From the NCBI GenBank assembly GCA_029557965.1, contig JAKQIM010000061.1, forward strand, positions 1 to 58,184: 58,184 bases of DNA, in the 5' to 3' direction. This document shows positions 28,623 to 36,435 of the stretch, one piece after another (the first letter of the stretch is position 1; every line of letters begins with the position of its first letter). The position numbers and the translations under genes are program-made. Origin of the DNA: Chloroflexota bacterium (GTDB taxonomy: Bacteria; Chloroflexota; Anaerolineae; Anaerolineales; UBA4823). The notes below the pieces were generated by a model. The model was not told the DNA's origin, searched no databases, and saw only the letters and a program-made list of their open reading frames with translations.

Positions 28623-29770
28623 GGTTTGATGTAAGGATCGAACAGTTTTTGGTATTCTTCGCTGGCATAGCGGTCGGTCATGCCGGCGATGTAATCGCAG
28701 ACGGTGCGCTCGAGGCCGCGCACTTCGATCTCGCCCTGCACGTGACGCGGCAGGATGGCCGGTTCCTGGCAGTATGCATTGAAGATGTCGGTCAAGAACC
28801 GCTCAGCCTTCACCGCCATGCGCACCACGCGCGGGTGGCGGTAGAGGTTGGCATATAAGAAATCCTTGAGCTGGCGGTTGCGGCGGTGCATTTCTGTGCT
28901 GAAGCCAATCACATTGTGATCCATGCGCTGCAGCTCATCCACCGAGCGCACGCCGCTCTCGCGCAGGCGCTGATCGGTAGCCAGGATGATATCGGTGACT
29001 TCCATGCCGATCAGGCGGCGGATGAGGCGGTGGCGGGCCAGGTCATCGACCACCACGCCGCGCCCACCAATGCTCTCGATCAGGATCTGCCACAGGTCGA
29101 TATCCTCCAGCATGGCGGGGGTGATCATGCCAGAACGCAGGCCATCATCCAGGTCGTGGGCGGTGTAGGCAAGTTCATCTGCCACATTGGCAATCTGAGC
29201 TTCCAAGTGGCCGCGCAGATCGGGGTTGTAATCCGAAGCGTCGGAAATATCGTATTCCGACTCGTGTTTGACAATGCCCTCGCGCAGCTCCCAGGTCAGG
29301 TTCAGACCGGGAAACTCGGGATAGCGCTTCTCTAACTTGGTGATGATGCGCAAAGACTGCTTGTTGTGATCAAATCCCCCTTGCTCTTTCATCAGGCGGG
29401 CCAGGGTCACCTCGCCCGAGTGACCAAAGGGCGGGTGCCCAAGATCGTGTGCCAGGCAGATAGCTTCAGCCAGGTCTTCGTTGGCACCCAGGGTGCGGGC
29501 CAGGCTGCGGCCAATCTGGGCCACCTCGAGGGTGTGGGTCAGGCGGGTGCGGTAATAATCGCCTTCATAGTTAATGAAAACCTGGGTCTTATACTCCAGG
29601 CGGCGGAAGGCGGTGGTGTGTAAAATGCGGTCGCAGTCGCGCTGGAAAGCGGTACGGTATTCCGCCTCTTCCTCAGGGAAGGCACGGCCCTTAGAATTCT
29701 TGCTGCGCAGGCCGTAAGGGGCCAGGTGCTGATCTTCAAAAGCTTCTAACTGCTGACGGGTATGATACAT
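28619..29770 (-). CDS. dgt: Deoxyguanosinetriphosphate triphosphohydrolase-like HD protein
   Basis: 383 aa from the ATG at 29770; a TTG at 29806 would add 12 residues. HD-domain signature: TTAFRRLEYKTQVF, then RTRLTHTLEVAQIGRSLAR and CLAHDLGHPPFGHSGE (the HD metal ligands), later AYTAHDLDDGL. Dgt-like enzymes hydrolyse dNTPs to the nucleoside and triphosphate; the bacterial group without the E. coli insertion often acts on several dNTPs and is allosteric. The gene follows the isopentenyl phosphate kinase by about 134 bases and is coupled to greA. Confidence 0.93.
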   Translation of the reverse strand: MYHTRQQLEAFEDQHLAPYGLRSKNSKGRAFPEEEAEYRTAFQRDCDRILHTTAFRRLEYKTQVFINYEGDYYRTRLTHTLEVAQIGRSLARTLGANEDLAEAICLAHDLGHPPFGHSGEVTLARLMKEQGGFDHNKQSLRIITKLEKRYPEFPGLNLTWELREGIVKHESEYDISDASDYNPDLRGHLEAQIANVADELAYTAHDLDDGLRSGMITPAMLEDIDLWQILIESIGGRGVVVDDLARHRLIRRLIGMEVTDIILATDQRLRESGVRSVDELQRMDHNVIGFSTEMHRRNRQLKDFLYANLYRHPRVVRMAVKAERFLTDIFNAYCQEPAILPRHVQGEIEVRGLERTVCDYIAGMTDRYASEEYQKLFDPYIKP

Positions 29771-29886
29771 GGGCAAAATCCTATAATCTTTGAACAGGGT
29801 GAACAAAATGTTCGGATGGGCTAATGCAGTGAATCGAGTCTAACCCAGGAAATGGGAGTTGTCAACTTTAATTTATCAACCCATAC

Positions 29887-29902
29887 CTGCCACCGATGGC
29901 AG
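29887..29902 (-). other. Short hairpin just after the isopentenyl phosphate kinase stop
   Basis: CTGCCA and TGGCAG (6 bp) around a 4-base loop, two bases after the stop. Only a weak possible terminator; no T-run follows. Confidence 0.25.
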
Positions 29903-29904
29903 AT

Positions 29905-30720
29905 TCATGCGCCGCTGGCAGAGGCCAGGCGGATACAGGTGCCCGGGGCGGCCCCTTCCAACGCACCTTGCACGCTGCCAGGCTGCTCGCCTGAAAAGAT
30001 GAGCACATCCAGACCAGGGATGGCCTGCACCAGGGCCAGCGACTGGCGCACTTTGCTTGCCATCCCACCGGTCACATCAGCGGCATGCGAGCCGCCCAGC
30101 CCGGCAGCAATCTCATCCAGGGTGGTGGGAGTGAGGGTTGCCAGCAGGCGGGTGCAGGCAGGGTAATCGGCCCACACCCCGGGCTCTAACCCAGCCAACA
30201 GCAGGCGCTCGGGACGCAGGCGCAGGGCCAGGTGTTCAAACAGGTCTTCGGTAGAAAGGATCGTGCCCCCGCGAGCAGTGTCGAAAACAACATCGCCATA
30301 AACCACCGGCAGCAGGCCGTGTTCCAGCGCACTTTGCAGTGGGCGCAGGTCCCAGCTTTCTACCTGCCCGGCACAAGCCAGGACCGCCGCCGAAGGTGCA
30401 AAGGCCACCGCCGGCAGACCGGCTGCCTGCAAGGCCGCCATAACAACCTGGTTCAGGCTGTGTGCTTCTTGCCAGACCTCAGCAAAGCCGCGCCACTGCT
30501 CTGGCGTGGAAACACCCTGGCGGGTACCGTGGCGCTTGGCAGGCACATGCCCAAAAGAGCCCGAACCGTGGCCAATCACCAGGCGCAAACCGGGCCTGAC
30601 CGCCCAGGCAGCGGCAATCTCTCCAGCCAGGCGGGCCAGCGTCTCTGGACGGGCGGTATGCGGCATGGATTTATCGGTGATCAAAGATCCGCCCAGCTTA
30701 AGAAAAACGAGGGGCTTCAT
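29905..30720 (-). CDS. Isopentenyl phosphate kinase
   Basis: 271 aa, ATG immediately after the Nudix stop codon. Amino-acid-kinase fold with LKLGGSLITDK at residues 7-17, IGHGSGSFGH at 49-58, VVYGDVVFD, STEDLFEHLA and the DVTGGMASKV block. His58 in GSGSFGH is the residue that separates isopentenyl phosphate kinases from other members of the family. It makes isopentenyl diphosphate from isopentenyl phosphate, the last step of the archaeal-type mevalonate route; Chloroflexi are among the few bacteria known to have it. Third gene of the run mevalonate kinase, Nudix, this gene. Confidence 0.9.
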   Translation of the reverse strand: MKPLVFLKLGGSLITDKSMPHTARPETLARLAGEIAAAWAVRPGLRLVIGHGSGSFGHVPAKRHGTRQGVSTPEQWRGFAEVWQEAHSLNQVVMAALQAAGLPAVAFAPSAAVLACAGQVESWDLRPLQSALEHGLLPVVYGDVVFDTARGGTILSTEDLFEHLALRLRPERLLLAGLEPGVWADYPACTRLLATLTPTTLDEIAAGLGGSHAADVTGGMASKVRQSLALVQAIPGLDVLIFSGEQPGSVQGALEGAAPGTCIRLASASGA

Positions 30721-31203
30721 CTATATCTCCGGGGGTGGTTGAATGGTTTTCTTCAAGCGGCAGTTCAGCTCCCAAAGGGCGGTGCGATTGCCCTCGAACC
30801 TCACCAGGCGGAAGGCGTCTTGAAAAGACAACCAGCAGTAGGTCGTATGCTCGCGCGAGAGCAGCAACTCGGTTTGCGGGGCCTGAACGCCAAAGCAGTG
30901 CTGTGGGATCACATACAGGTCATCTCCCCAATGCGCCCGGCCCGCAAACTCGGTCACCGGGACGGGTTCGATGGTCTGTAATTGAATGAATGGGGCTTGC
31001 GGGGTCAAGCCGGTTTCTTCAAACGTCTCGCGGCGGGCGGCTTCAAGCGGGGTTTCAGCCTCACCGCCGGGCCGGGTCTCGCCGCCGCCGGCAATGGCCT
31101 GCCAGTAGCCGTGGTCGGCCCGCTGCAAGAGGGCATACGCAAACTCGCCATCCGCAAGGGGCCGGTAGAGATAGATCAGGACTTGAAAAGGAAGCCGGGC
31201 CAT
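30721..31203 (-). CDS. Nudix hydrolase between mevalonate kinase and isopentenyl phosphate kinase
   Basis: 160 aa, ATG at 31203. Complete Nudix box: GGETRPGGEAETPLEAARRE and then TFEETG, with the catalytic REFEET-type glutamates. The overall pattern (strand with FQVLIYLYRP, box, then YCWLSFQDAFRLVRFEGNR) resembles the NudB-like, dihydroneopterin-triphosphate group, but substrate cannot be read from this. It begins 12 bases after the mevalonate kinase stop and its stop abuts the ATG of the isopentenyl phosphate kinase, so the three are one operon. Plant Nudix enzymes are known that turn isopentenyl diphosphate into the monophosphate, which makes a role here worth testing. Confidence 0.88.
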   Translation of the reverse strand: MARLPFQVLIYLYRPLADGEFAYALLQRADHGYWQAIAGGGETRPGGEAETPLEAARRETFEETGLTPQAPFIQLQTIEPVPVTEFAGRAHWGDDLYVIPQHCFGVQAPQTELLLSREHTTYCWLSFQDAFRLVRFEGNRTALWELNCRLKKTIQPPPEI

Positions 31204-31215
31204 GATCCAGGCCGC

Positions 31216-32157
31216 CTAGCTGACGTCGGTCACGATCACCCGCGCAGCCCCGGCTTCCAGCAGGGAGCGGGCGATCTTATCCGCCCGGTCAGGCGAGGCC
31301 AGGGCGATCATATTGCCGCCGCGCCCGCCCCCTGAGAGCTTAGCGCCCCAGGCCCCCGCCTCTCGGGCAGCCAGCACCAGGCGGTCCAACTCGCTGCAAG
31401 AGACGCCGATCTTGCGCAGCAGGCCGTGATTGGCATCCATCAAAGGGCCGATCAGCTCGATATTCCCATTTTCAATCGCTTTGCGGGCCGAATCGGCCAT
31501 GGCCCCGGCCGAATCGAACAGGGCCTCATAATGGTCATGCGCCGCCTGCCAGGCCTTGCGCACATCACCCACAGCCACTGCGGTGGGCGAAGCAATGCCA
31601 GTATCGCCAATGATGATGGTAAAGGGGCGGCCTGGTTTAAGCCTCACCAGGGGCTTGTTCTTGATGAAATAAACCGGGCAGGCGTAGGTGATGACGGCGT
31701 TATCGATACCCGAAGGGGTGCCGTGATGGATCTTCTCAACCTCATACGCCAGGGCAGAGACCCGCTCATCGGGCAAGGTCTGACCCAAGAAGGCCGACAG
31801 AGAGCGCATCAAGGCCACCGTAACGGCCGCGCCAGAGCCCAACCCCGAGGCCACCGGGATATTGGATTTGATGCGCAACCCGGCAGCCGGGATATGGCTG
31901 ACCTTTAGCGCAGATGCGGTCAGCCGAATGGCGCGCGCGAGCGGGTTTTCGGCAGGCAGGTCAGCCAGCATGGCTTCCAGGCCGATCTCGGGGGCGCTGA
32001 TCTTCAATTCCCCCGGCTGACCGCGCGGATTGGGGGTGAGGGTGACCTTGGCACTGACCTCGGTGACGGGCACCGCCACAGCAGGGCGGCCGTACACCAC
32101 GGCGTGTTCGCCAAACAGGATGATCTTACCAGGAGCGGAGGATGAGAAGGCAGGCAT
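31216..32157 (-). CDS. mvk: Mevalonate kinase
   Basis: 313 aa, ATG at 32157. GHMP kinase with SAPGKIILFGEHAVVYGRPA at the N-terminus, the ATP-binding loop VASGLGSGAAVTVALMRSL near residues 102-120, GTPSGIDNAV, and the C-terminal KLSGGGRGGNMIAL. The length fits archaeal-type mevalonate kinases. It phosphorylates mevalonate at the start of the pathway whose last step is catalysed by the kinase two genes downstream; the decarboxylase in between is not in the window. Confidence 0.93.
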   Translation of the reverse strand: MPAFSSSAPGKIILFGEHAVVYGRPAVAVPVTEVSAKVTLTPNPRGQPGELKISAPEIGLEAMLADLPAENPLARAIRLTASALKVSHIPAAGLRIKSNIPVASGLGSGAAVTVALMRSLSAFLGQTLPDERVSALAYEVEKIHHGTPSGIDNAVITYACPVYFIKNKPLVRLKPGRPFTIIIGDTGIASPTAVAVGDVRKAWQAAHDHYEALFDSAGAMADSARKAIENGNIELIGPLMDANHGLLRKIGVSCSELDRLVLAAREAGAWGAKLSGGGRGGNMIALASPDRADKIARSLLEAGAARVIVTDVS

Positions 32158-32207
32158 GAGGATTTAATCAACCATAAGTTATATGGCCATCAATTATCAA
32201 CCGCCGG

Positions 32208-33095
32208 TCAGGCCAGGGGGCCCGGCTGGAGCAGGTAAAAGATGACAAAAATAGAAATGACCCACACAACCAAAACGATCTGAAGTGGGCGATCAGAAAA
32301 AAGCACTTCTTCGGGTGCGCCGCCGCAGTGCTCCACCTGTACCAGGTAGAGGTAACGGAAGACACCGTAAATGACCAGGGGGATGGTGAACATCATGGCG
32401 TGGTTTGCAGGCAGGTTCGGCGCCAAGAAGGTATACAGCCCATAAGTGATGATGGTGCAGGTGGAAACGATGATGATCAACTGGTCGAGCAGGGGCAGGG
32501 TATAGCCCGCCAGCACCTTGCGGTGGGCATTGGCCTCCCCTTCTAACAGCACCATCTCAGCCCGGCGCTTGCCAATGCCCAAGAAAAGGGCCAGGAAAGT
32601 GGTGAAGACGTACAACCAGGGCGAAAAGCTGGACACATCAATGATGACCCCGCCCGCGCCCACGCGCAGCACATAAAAACCAGCCAGGATCATCACATCC
32701 ATGATGGGGATGTGCTTCAGCCAGCGGGTGTAGGCGAAGTTCAAGGCCAGGTATAACCCCGCCAGGATGGCAAACTGCCAAGAAAGCCACAAGGCGCCGG
32801 CAGTCACCAGCAAGAACAACACGCCTGCCGCCGCCCAGGCCACGTTGATGGGCAGTTTTCCCGAAGGGATTGGTCGCAAGCGCTTCTTGGGGTGGTTGCG
32901 ATCGGCCTCCAGGTCTGAGAGGTCGTTCACGATGTACACCAGGCTGGCTAACAGGCAAAAGAGCCCAAAAGCCGCCAGGGTGCGCAGCAGGGCCGGCCAA
33001 TGGAACACCTGTCCATCGAAGAGCAGGGCAATGAACAAGAGGGCGTTTTTGACCCACTGCTTGGGCCGCATGGTTTTGATCAGCGCAAGAAACAT
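32208..33095 (-). CDS. UbiA-family prenyltransferase, polyprenyl-phosphate phosphoribosyltransferase-like
   Basis: 295 aa from the ATG at 33095; a longer reading runs upstream to 33521 into the divergent gene and has no support. Starts MRPKQW-VKN after the first few residues, then the first Asp-rich motif NDLSDLEADRNHPKKRLRPIPSG and the second region with GIGKRRAEMVLL. About nine membrane helices. This pattern fits the decaprenyl-phosphate phosphoribosyltransferase group (mycobacterial Rv3806c) rather than quinone enzymes. It would attach phosphoribose to a polyprenyl phosphate, giving a lipid-linked pentose donor. Lies 50 bases upstream of mevalonate kinase on the same strand. Confidence 0.82.
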   Translation of the reverse strand: MFLALIKTMRPKQWVKNALLFIALLFDGQVFHWPALLRTLAAFGLFCLLASLVYIVNDLSDLEADRNHPKKRLRPIPSGKLPINVAWAAAGVLFLLVTAGALWLSWQFAILAGLYLALNFAYTRWLKHIPIMDVMILAGFYVLRVGAGGVIIDVSSFSPWLYVFTTFLALFLGIGKRRAEMVLLEGEANAHRKVLAGYTLPLLDQLIIIVSTCTIITYGLYTFLAPNLPANHAMMFTIPLVIYGVFRYLYLVQVEHCGGAPEEVLFSDRPLQIVLVVWVISIFVIFYLLQPGPLA

Positions 33096-33213
33096 GGCGC
33101 AATCATAGCATGAAGAGAGTAGATAGTGAATAGTGAATTGTGAAAACTGACTTATAATTGTCTTGGGGACATTTAAGAGCTGCGGCCATCCTGATTCCGC
33201 ACGGAGGTGATCT

Positions 33214-34848
33214 ATGTTCCCACGCACAGCCAAGAATATCCGCCTGGCCTGGCTGGTTGCCTGTTTCATGGCCCTGGCGGCGGCGCTGGGGCTGCAAACG
33301 AGCCCGGCTTCGGCCCTGCCCGAAGCGTTGCCCCCCGACCCCACCGCCAACATCGCCTGGAGCGCGGGGTACAGTGGGGTTGCCGATATCCAGGCCGCCT
33401 TCAACAACGCCCGCCAGCAAGAAGAGGCCCAATTATCCATCGATCTGCCCACGCTCAGCATGCCCAGCCAGACCGAATGGGACGCCCTGAGCGACAGCCA
33501 GAAAGCCTTGTGGCTGATCAATCAAGAACGCACCGCCCGCGGCGCGCAGCCCCTGGATAGCGTAGAGGCCAACGTCACCGGCGTGGCCCAGTATTTTGCC
33601 GATTACCTGTTAGCCAATGACGCTTTTGACCACTATGCTGACGGACGCAGCCCCTGGGACCGCCTGCACGCCAACCCGGCCATCGGCGCTTGCTACGATT
33701 TCTTGTCTTACGCAGAGAACCTGGCCGTCTTTGTCACATCGGGGTCCAGCATCGCCCTGCCCGTAGAGCGCTCAATCTACAATTGGACTTACAATGACGG
33801 CAGCAGTTGGGGCCACCGCCACGCCCTGTTTGTGTATCCCTTTAACGATAACGGCGGCACCGCCGGGCAAGAAGGCTTCATGGGCATCGGGCGCGCTAGC
33901 GGGGGGCCTTACCAGGGGCCATTCTCAAGTGAATGGAACTTTGCCGAGATCATCGTCTTCAATGTCTTCGACCCCTGTTCTTCCTGGCAGTATGAAGAAA
34001 CCTACTCCATCAGCGGCACCGTGCTGGATAATGCTTCTAACCCGATCCCTGGGGTGCTGGTTACGGCTACCGGTGGTCATAGCGCATACACCAACAGCAG
34101 CGGCAGCTATACCCTGAGCGCGCTGCCTGCCGGTAACTATACACTCACACCCACATTCACAGGTTATACCTTCTCTCCCGCCAGCCTTAACGTTACCCTA
34201 CCGCCCAACGCGGTATCCCAAAACTTCACCGGCTCGGCCGCCACGTATTCGATCTCCGGCACCGTCCTGGATAACCTCTCTAACCCTGTGCCTGGGGTCA
34301 CCATCAGCTACGCTGTCGGCGCATCCGTCCAGACAGATGGCAGCGGGAACTACACCATCAGCGGCCTTACTGCCGATAGCTACGCTCTGAGCCCCTTCAA
34401 GGCCGGCTACACCTTCTCGCCGCCCTATATCCTTCTGGGTGTTCCACCCAACCAGGTAGGCCAGAACTTCATCGCCACCGCTTCAACACCCACTTACGAC
34501 AGTTGGGTTTACCTGCCCATCGTGCTCAAACATCCCGGCAGCGCGCCCGTCACATACACCATCGCTGGCAAGGTCACCAACAACCTGGGCGCTGCGCTGG
34601 CTGGGGTCACCATTGCAGATGGCTCCGGGCACTCCACGCAAACCAATGCCAGCGGTAGTTACAGCCTGAGCGGGCTGGCCGCGGGCAGCTATACGCTGAC
34701 GCCTGCGCTGGCCAATTACACCTTCGCCCCTGCTTCACGCGCGGTCAATGTGCCGCCAGATGCCAGCAGTCAAAACTTTGTCGGCACGGCTTCTACGCCA
34801 TCTGATCAACGCCTGGTACTGTTCGAGGCCTTCTTGCGCCCCACCTGA
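33214..34848 (+). CDS. Secreted CAP-domain protein with three carboxypeptidase-regulatory-like repeats (reads on through a TGA)
   Basis: 544 aa to the TGA at 34846-34848. ATG at 33214 with GGAGGTGAT just ahead. Signal peptide to about residue 33. CAP (SCP/PR1) domain about residues 107-255 with NQERTARGAQPLD and the DHYADGRSPWDRL block. Then three repeats of about 80 residues starting YSISGTVLDN, YSISGTVLDN and YTIAGKVTNN (near 264, 345 and 448). Between repeats 2 and 3 lies SWVYLPIVLK. The last residues, RLVLFEAFLRPT, are not repeat; they read as the first strand of a thioredoxin-like domain that continues in the same frame after the TGA (34849-35484). The protein is probably exposed on the cell surface; CAP function is unknown. 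Confidence 0.85.
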   Translation: MFPRTAKNIRLAWLVACFMALAAALGLQTSPASALPEALPPDPTANIAWSAGYSGVADIQAAFNNARQQEEAQLSIDLPTLSMPSQTEWDALSDSQKALWLINQERTARGAQPLDSVEANVTGVAQYFADYLLANDAFDHYADGRSPWDRLHANPAIGACYDFLSYAENLAVFVTSGSSIALPVERSIYNWTYNDGSSWGHRHALFVYPFNDNGGTAGQEGFMGIGRASGGPYQGPFSSEWNFAEIIVFNVFDPCSSWQYEETYSISGTVLDNASNPIPGVLVTATGGHSAYTNSSGSYTLSALPAGNYTLTPTFTGYTFSPASLNVTLPPNAVSQNFTGSAATYSISGTVLDNLSNPVPGVTISYAVGASVQTDGSGNYTISGLTADSYALSPFKAGYTFSPPYILLGVPPNQVGQNFIATASTPTYDSWVYLPIVLKHPGSAPVTYTIAGKVTNNLGAALAGVTIADGSGHSTQTNASGSYSLSGLAAGSYTLTPALANYTFAPASRAVNVPPDASSQNFVGTASTPSDQRLVLFEAFLRPT

Positions 34849-35484
34849 GGAAATTCTCAGGCCGCCGGTTCGGCGATCGAAGATTTAGCCCAGGATTACG
34901 CAGGACAGCCTGTACTCTTCTTGGAAAGCATCGTTGATGTAAGCAGTTGGAGCCACCCACTGGCCTTGCGGCTGCTGCGCTGGTGGAGTGCATACCCTGG
35001 CAGTTCGGTATCCTTGCCAATGGTGATGGTAGACAGCGGGCACGATTATTCTTACGGTTATGAGAATTTCATGACCAATTACAGCGCCATGGTAGACACA
35101 TCCCTGGCCCGCCCACCTTTGGCGCAGATCACTGCCGACGTTTCACGCGTGGATAACCATGTCCATGTAGAAGCAGATGTAACCAACAAATCTGGAGTCA
35201 CCCTGGGAAGCAGCAATTCGGCCACCGTGTGGGTGATCGTGTACGAGGTGTTTGATGCACCCGGCGCCGAGAGTCTGACCTCGCGCTATGTGCGCACCAC
35301 CACCCGCCAGGCCATCACCACCAACCTGGCGGATAATGCCACAGCCTCTTTCAACTTAGACACGCCCGACCTGAGCGGCGTGGTGTGGGATAACCTGCAC
35401 GTCGTGATCCTGGTCGATCACCTGCCCACCGGTTCTACCGAGCAATTTGACACCCTGCAGGCAATCGATCAGGATATCCCTTAA
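34849..35484 (+). pseudogene. In-frame continuation of the CAP gene after TGA: thioredoxin-like domain
   Basis: 212 codons in the same frame as the CAP gene, directly after its TGA. No ATG or GTG occurs before a TTG at 34921, that TTG has no ribosome site, and there is no signal peptide, so this is not an independent gene. It reads GNSQAAGSAIEDLAQDY, then a strand VLFLESIVDVSS, then SLPMVMVDSG, like a secreted thioredoxin-fold domain, followed by a beta-rich domain (LAQITADVSRVDNHVHVEADVTN) to the stop. The TGA sits where the first Cys of a CxxC would be and Ser occupies the second position. So either a nonsense mutation broke the gene, or TGA is read as selenocysteine, giving a 757-residue protein. 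Confidence 0.65.
34863..34875 (+). promoter_or_regulatory. Candidate bacterial SECIS-like hairpin
   Basis: CGCCG (34863-34867) pairs with CGGCG (34871-34875) around GTT; with the closing pair open, the loop reads GGTTC. The loop begins about 18 bases after the TGA. Bacterial SECIS elements lie at a similar distance and have a G early in the loop. In high-GC DNA such small hairpins are common, so this is weak on its own. Confidence 0.3.
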
Positions 35485-35507
35485 AGATCGCCGGTGGATT
35501 CAGGACG

Positions 35508-35545
35508 CACGGGATGATGATGGGATGGCCCATCATCATCCCGTG
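35508..35545. terminator. Hairpin between convergent genes
   Basis: Perfect 17-bp stem (35508-35524 with 35529-35545), 4-base loop ATGG. No T-run, so termination may be partial or the hairpin may protect mRNA ends. Lies between the CAP gene and the convergent lipoprotein gene. Confidence 0.75.
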
Positions 35546-35550
35546 TCGAT

Positions 35551-36390
35551 TTACGGCACACAGCCAGCCGGGAAGACAATGCTCACCGGCTGGTTGATGC
35601 TAGCAAGATCAATCAAATACTCACTGTGAATGGTCTCTTGGGTGCTGGCATCGCGCGTCTCGATCGCCAGGGTATAGCGCACCAGGTACTGCCCATCTTG
35701 AGCCAGCCAGTATTCGCCCTGGTTGGTGACCACATCCACCCCCGAGGTTCCTCCCACCCCGCTGACCTGGAAGGTGAAGTGATTGGCGGCGACGCCGTTC
35801 ATGGTCTCGGCGCCCACAAAGACCGGATCATCAATGATCGGCATCAGATCCATCATCTGAGAGAGGAAATCCTGCATCTCCTTCTCTTGAGCCGTGTAGG
35901 TCTGGAACTCCCAGCCGTCTTCATCGTTACCGGTACACTGGTCGTTGCCGATGGTGTAGGTATAGCTGTCTGACTGAACCGGCTCCTCCCCTTCTTGCGG
36001 GATGGTCATATTGATGTGGGCCATGCGGGCATCCAGTTCTTGCGAGTAGTGTGTTTCCATGCGCATCAGCGTCTGATCGGGGGAATCCGAACCATAGGCA
36101 ATCGTTTGCACCACCAGCATATAACTGTTCAGGCTGGCCAACCCTTTGCGCATGCTCACCGGTTCATCGGGGATGGGCGTGGGGGTAGGAGGCGGCAAGG
36201 TGGGGCAGGGCTCAGCCGTGGGGCAAGGTTGTGCACCAGAGTCTCCCGCCGGCGGCGGCGCCCCCCCAGCCTCAACTGCCTGGGTAGATGCCGGCCCAGC
36301 TCCCCCGGCAGGCTCTTCAGTGCTGCCAGGCATATTGCAGGCCAACATCAGTGCCAACAAGATCAAAACCAGCCAAATGATTTTCCGCAT
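35551..36390 (-). CDS. Lipoprotein, possibly LolA/LppX-fold
   Basis: 279 aa from the ATG at 36390, which has GGAGG 6 bases upstream; a TTG at 36396 is less likely. Signal with lipobox ending MLAC (Cys at residue 18), then a Pro/Glu/Ala linker of about 60 residues with PCPTAEPCPTLPPPTPTP. The folded part (about residues 80-279) is beta-rich, with repeated strand patterns such as YMLVVQTIAYGSD and HFTFQVSGVGG, as in LolA or LppX/LprG-type lipid-binding proteins; this family call is a guess from pattern. It is the last gene after an ABC exporter (38680, 37535, 36436), which suits a partner that receives lipid or lipoprotein. Confidence 0.65.
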   Translation of the reverse strand: MRKIIWLVLILLALMLACNMPGSTEEPAGGAGPASTQAVEAGGAPPPAGDSGAQPCPTAEPCPTLPPPTPTPIPDEPVSMRKGLASLNSYMLVVQTIAYGSDSPDQTLMRMETHYSQELDARMAHINMTIPQEGEEPVQSDSYTYTIGNDQCTGNDEDGWEFQTYTAQEKEMQDFLSQMMDLMPIIDDPVFVGAETMNGVAANHFTFQVSGVGGTSGVDVVTNQGEYWLAQDGQYLVRYTLAIETRDASTQETIHSEYLIDLASINQPVSIVFPAGCVP

Positions 36391-36435
36391 GGTCAACCTC
36401 CTATTGTGGTGGAAAGGAACGGCTTCTCCAGTTGG

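Noticed and set aside
33096-33521. Upstream extension of the UbiA gene
   Set aside because: It would overlap the signal peptide and start of the divergent CAP gene; the ATG at 33095 gives the normal family length.
34003-34800. Repeats in the CAP gene as a mobile or CRISPR-like array
   Set aside because: They are protein-level repeats of about 80 residues with diverged DNA, typical of Ig-like domains.
34921-35484. Independent gene starting at TTG 34921
   Set aside because: No ribosome site, no signal peptide, and the frame is open back to the TGA of the CAP gene; better read as its continuation.
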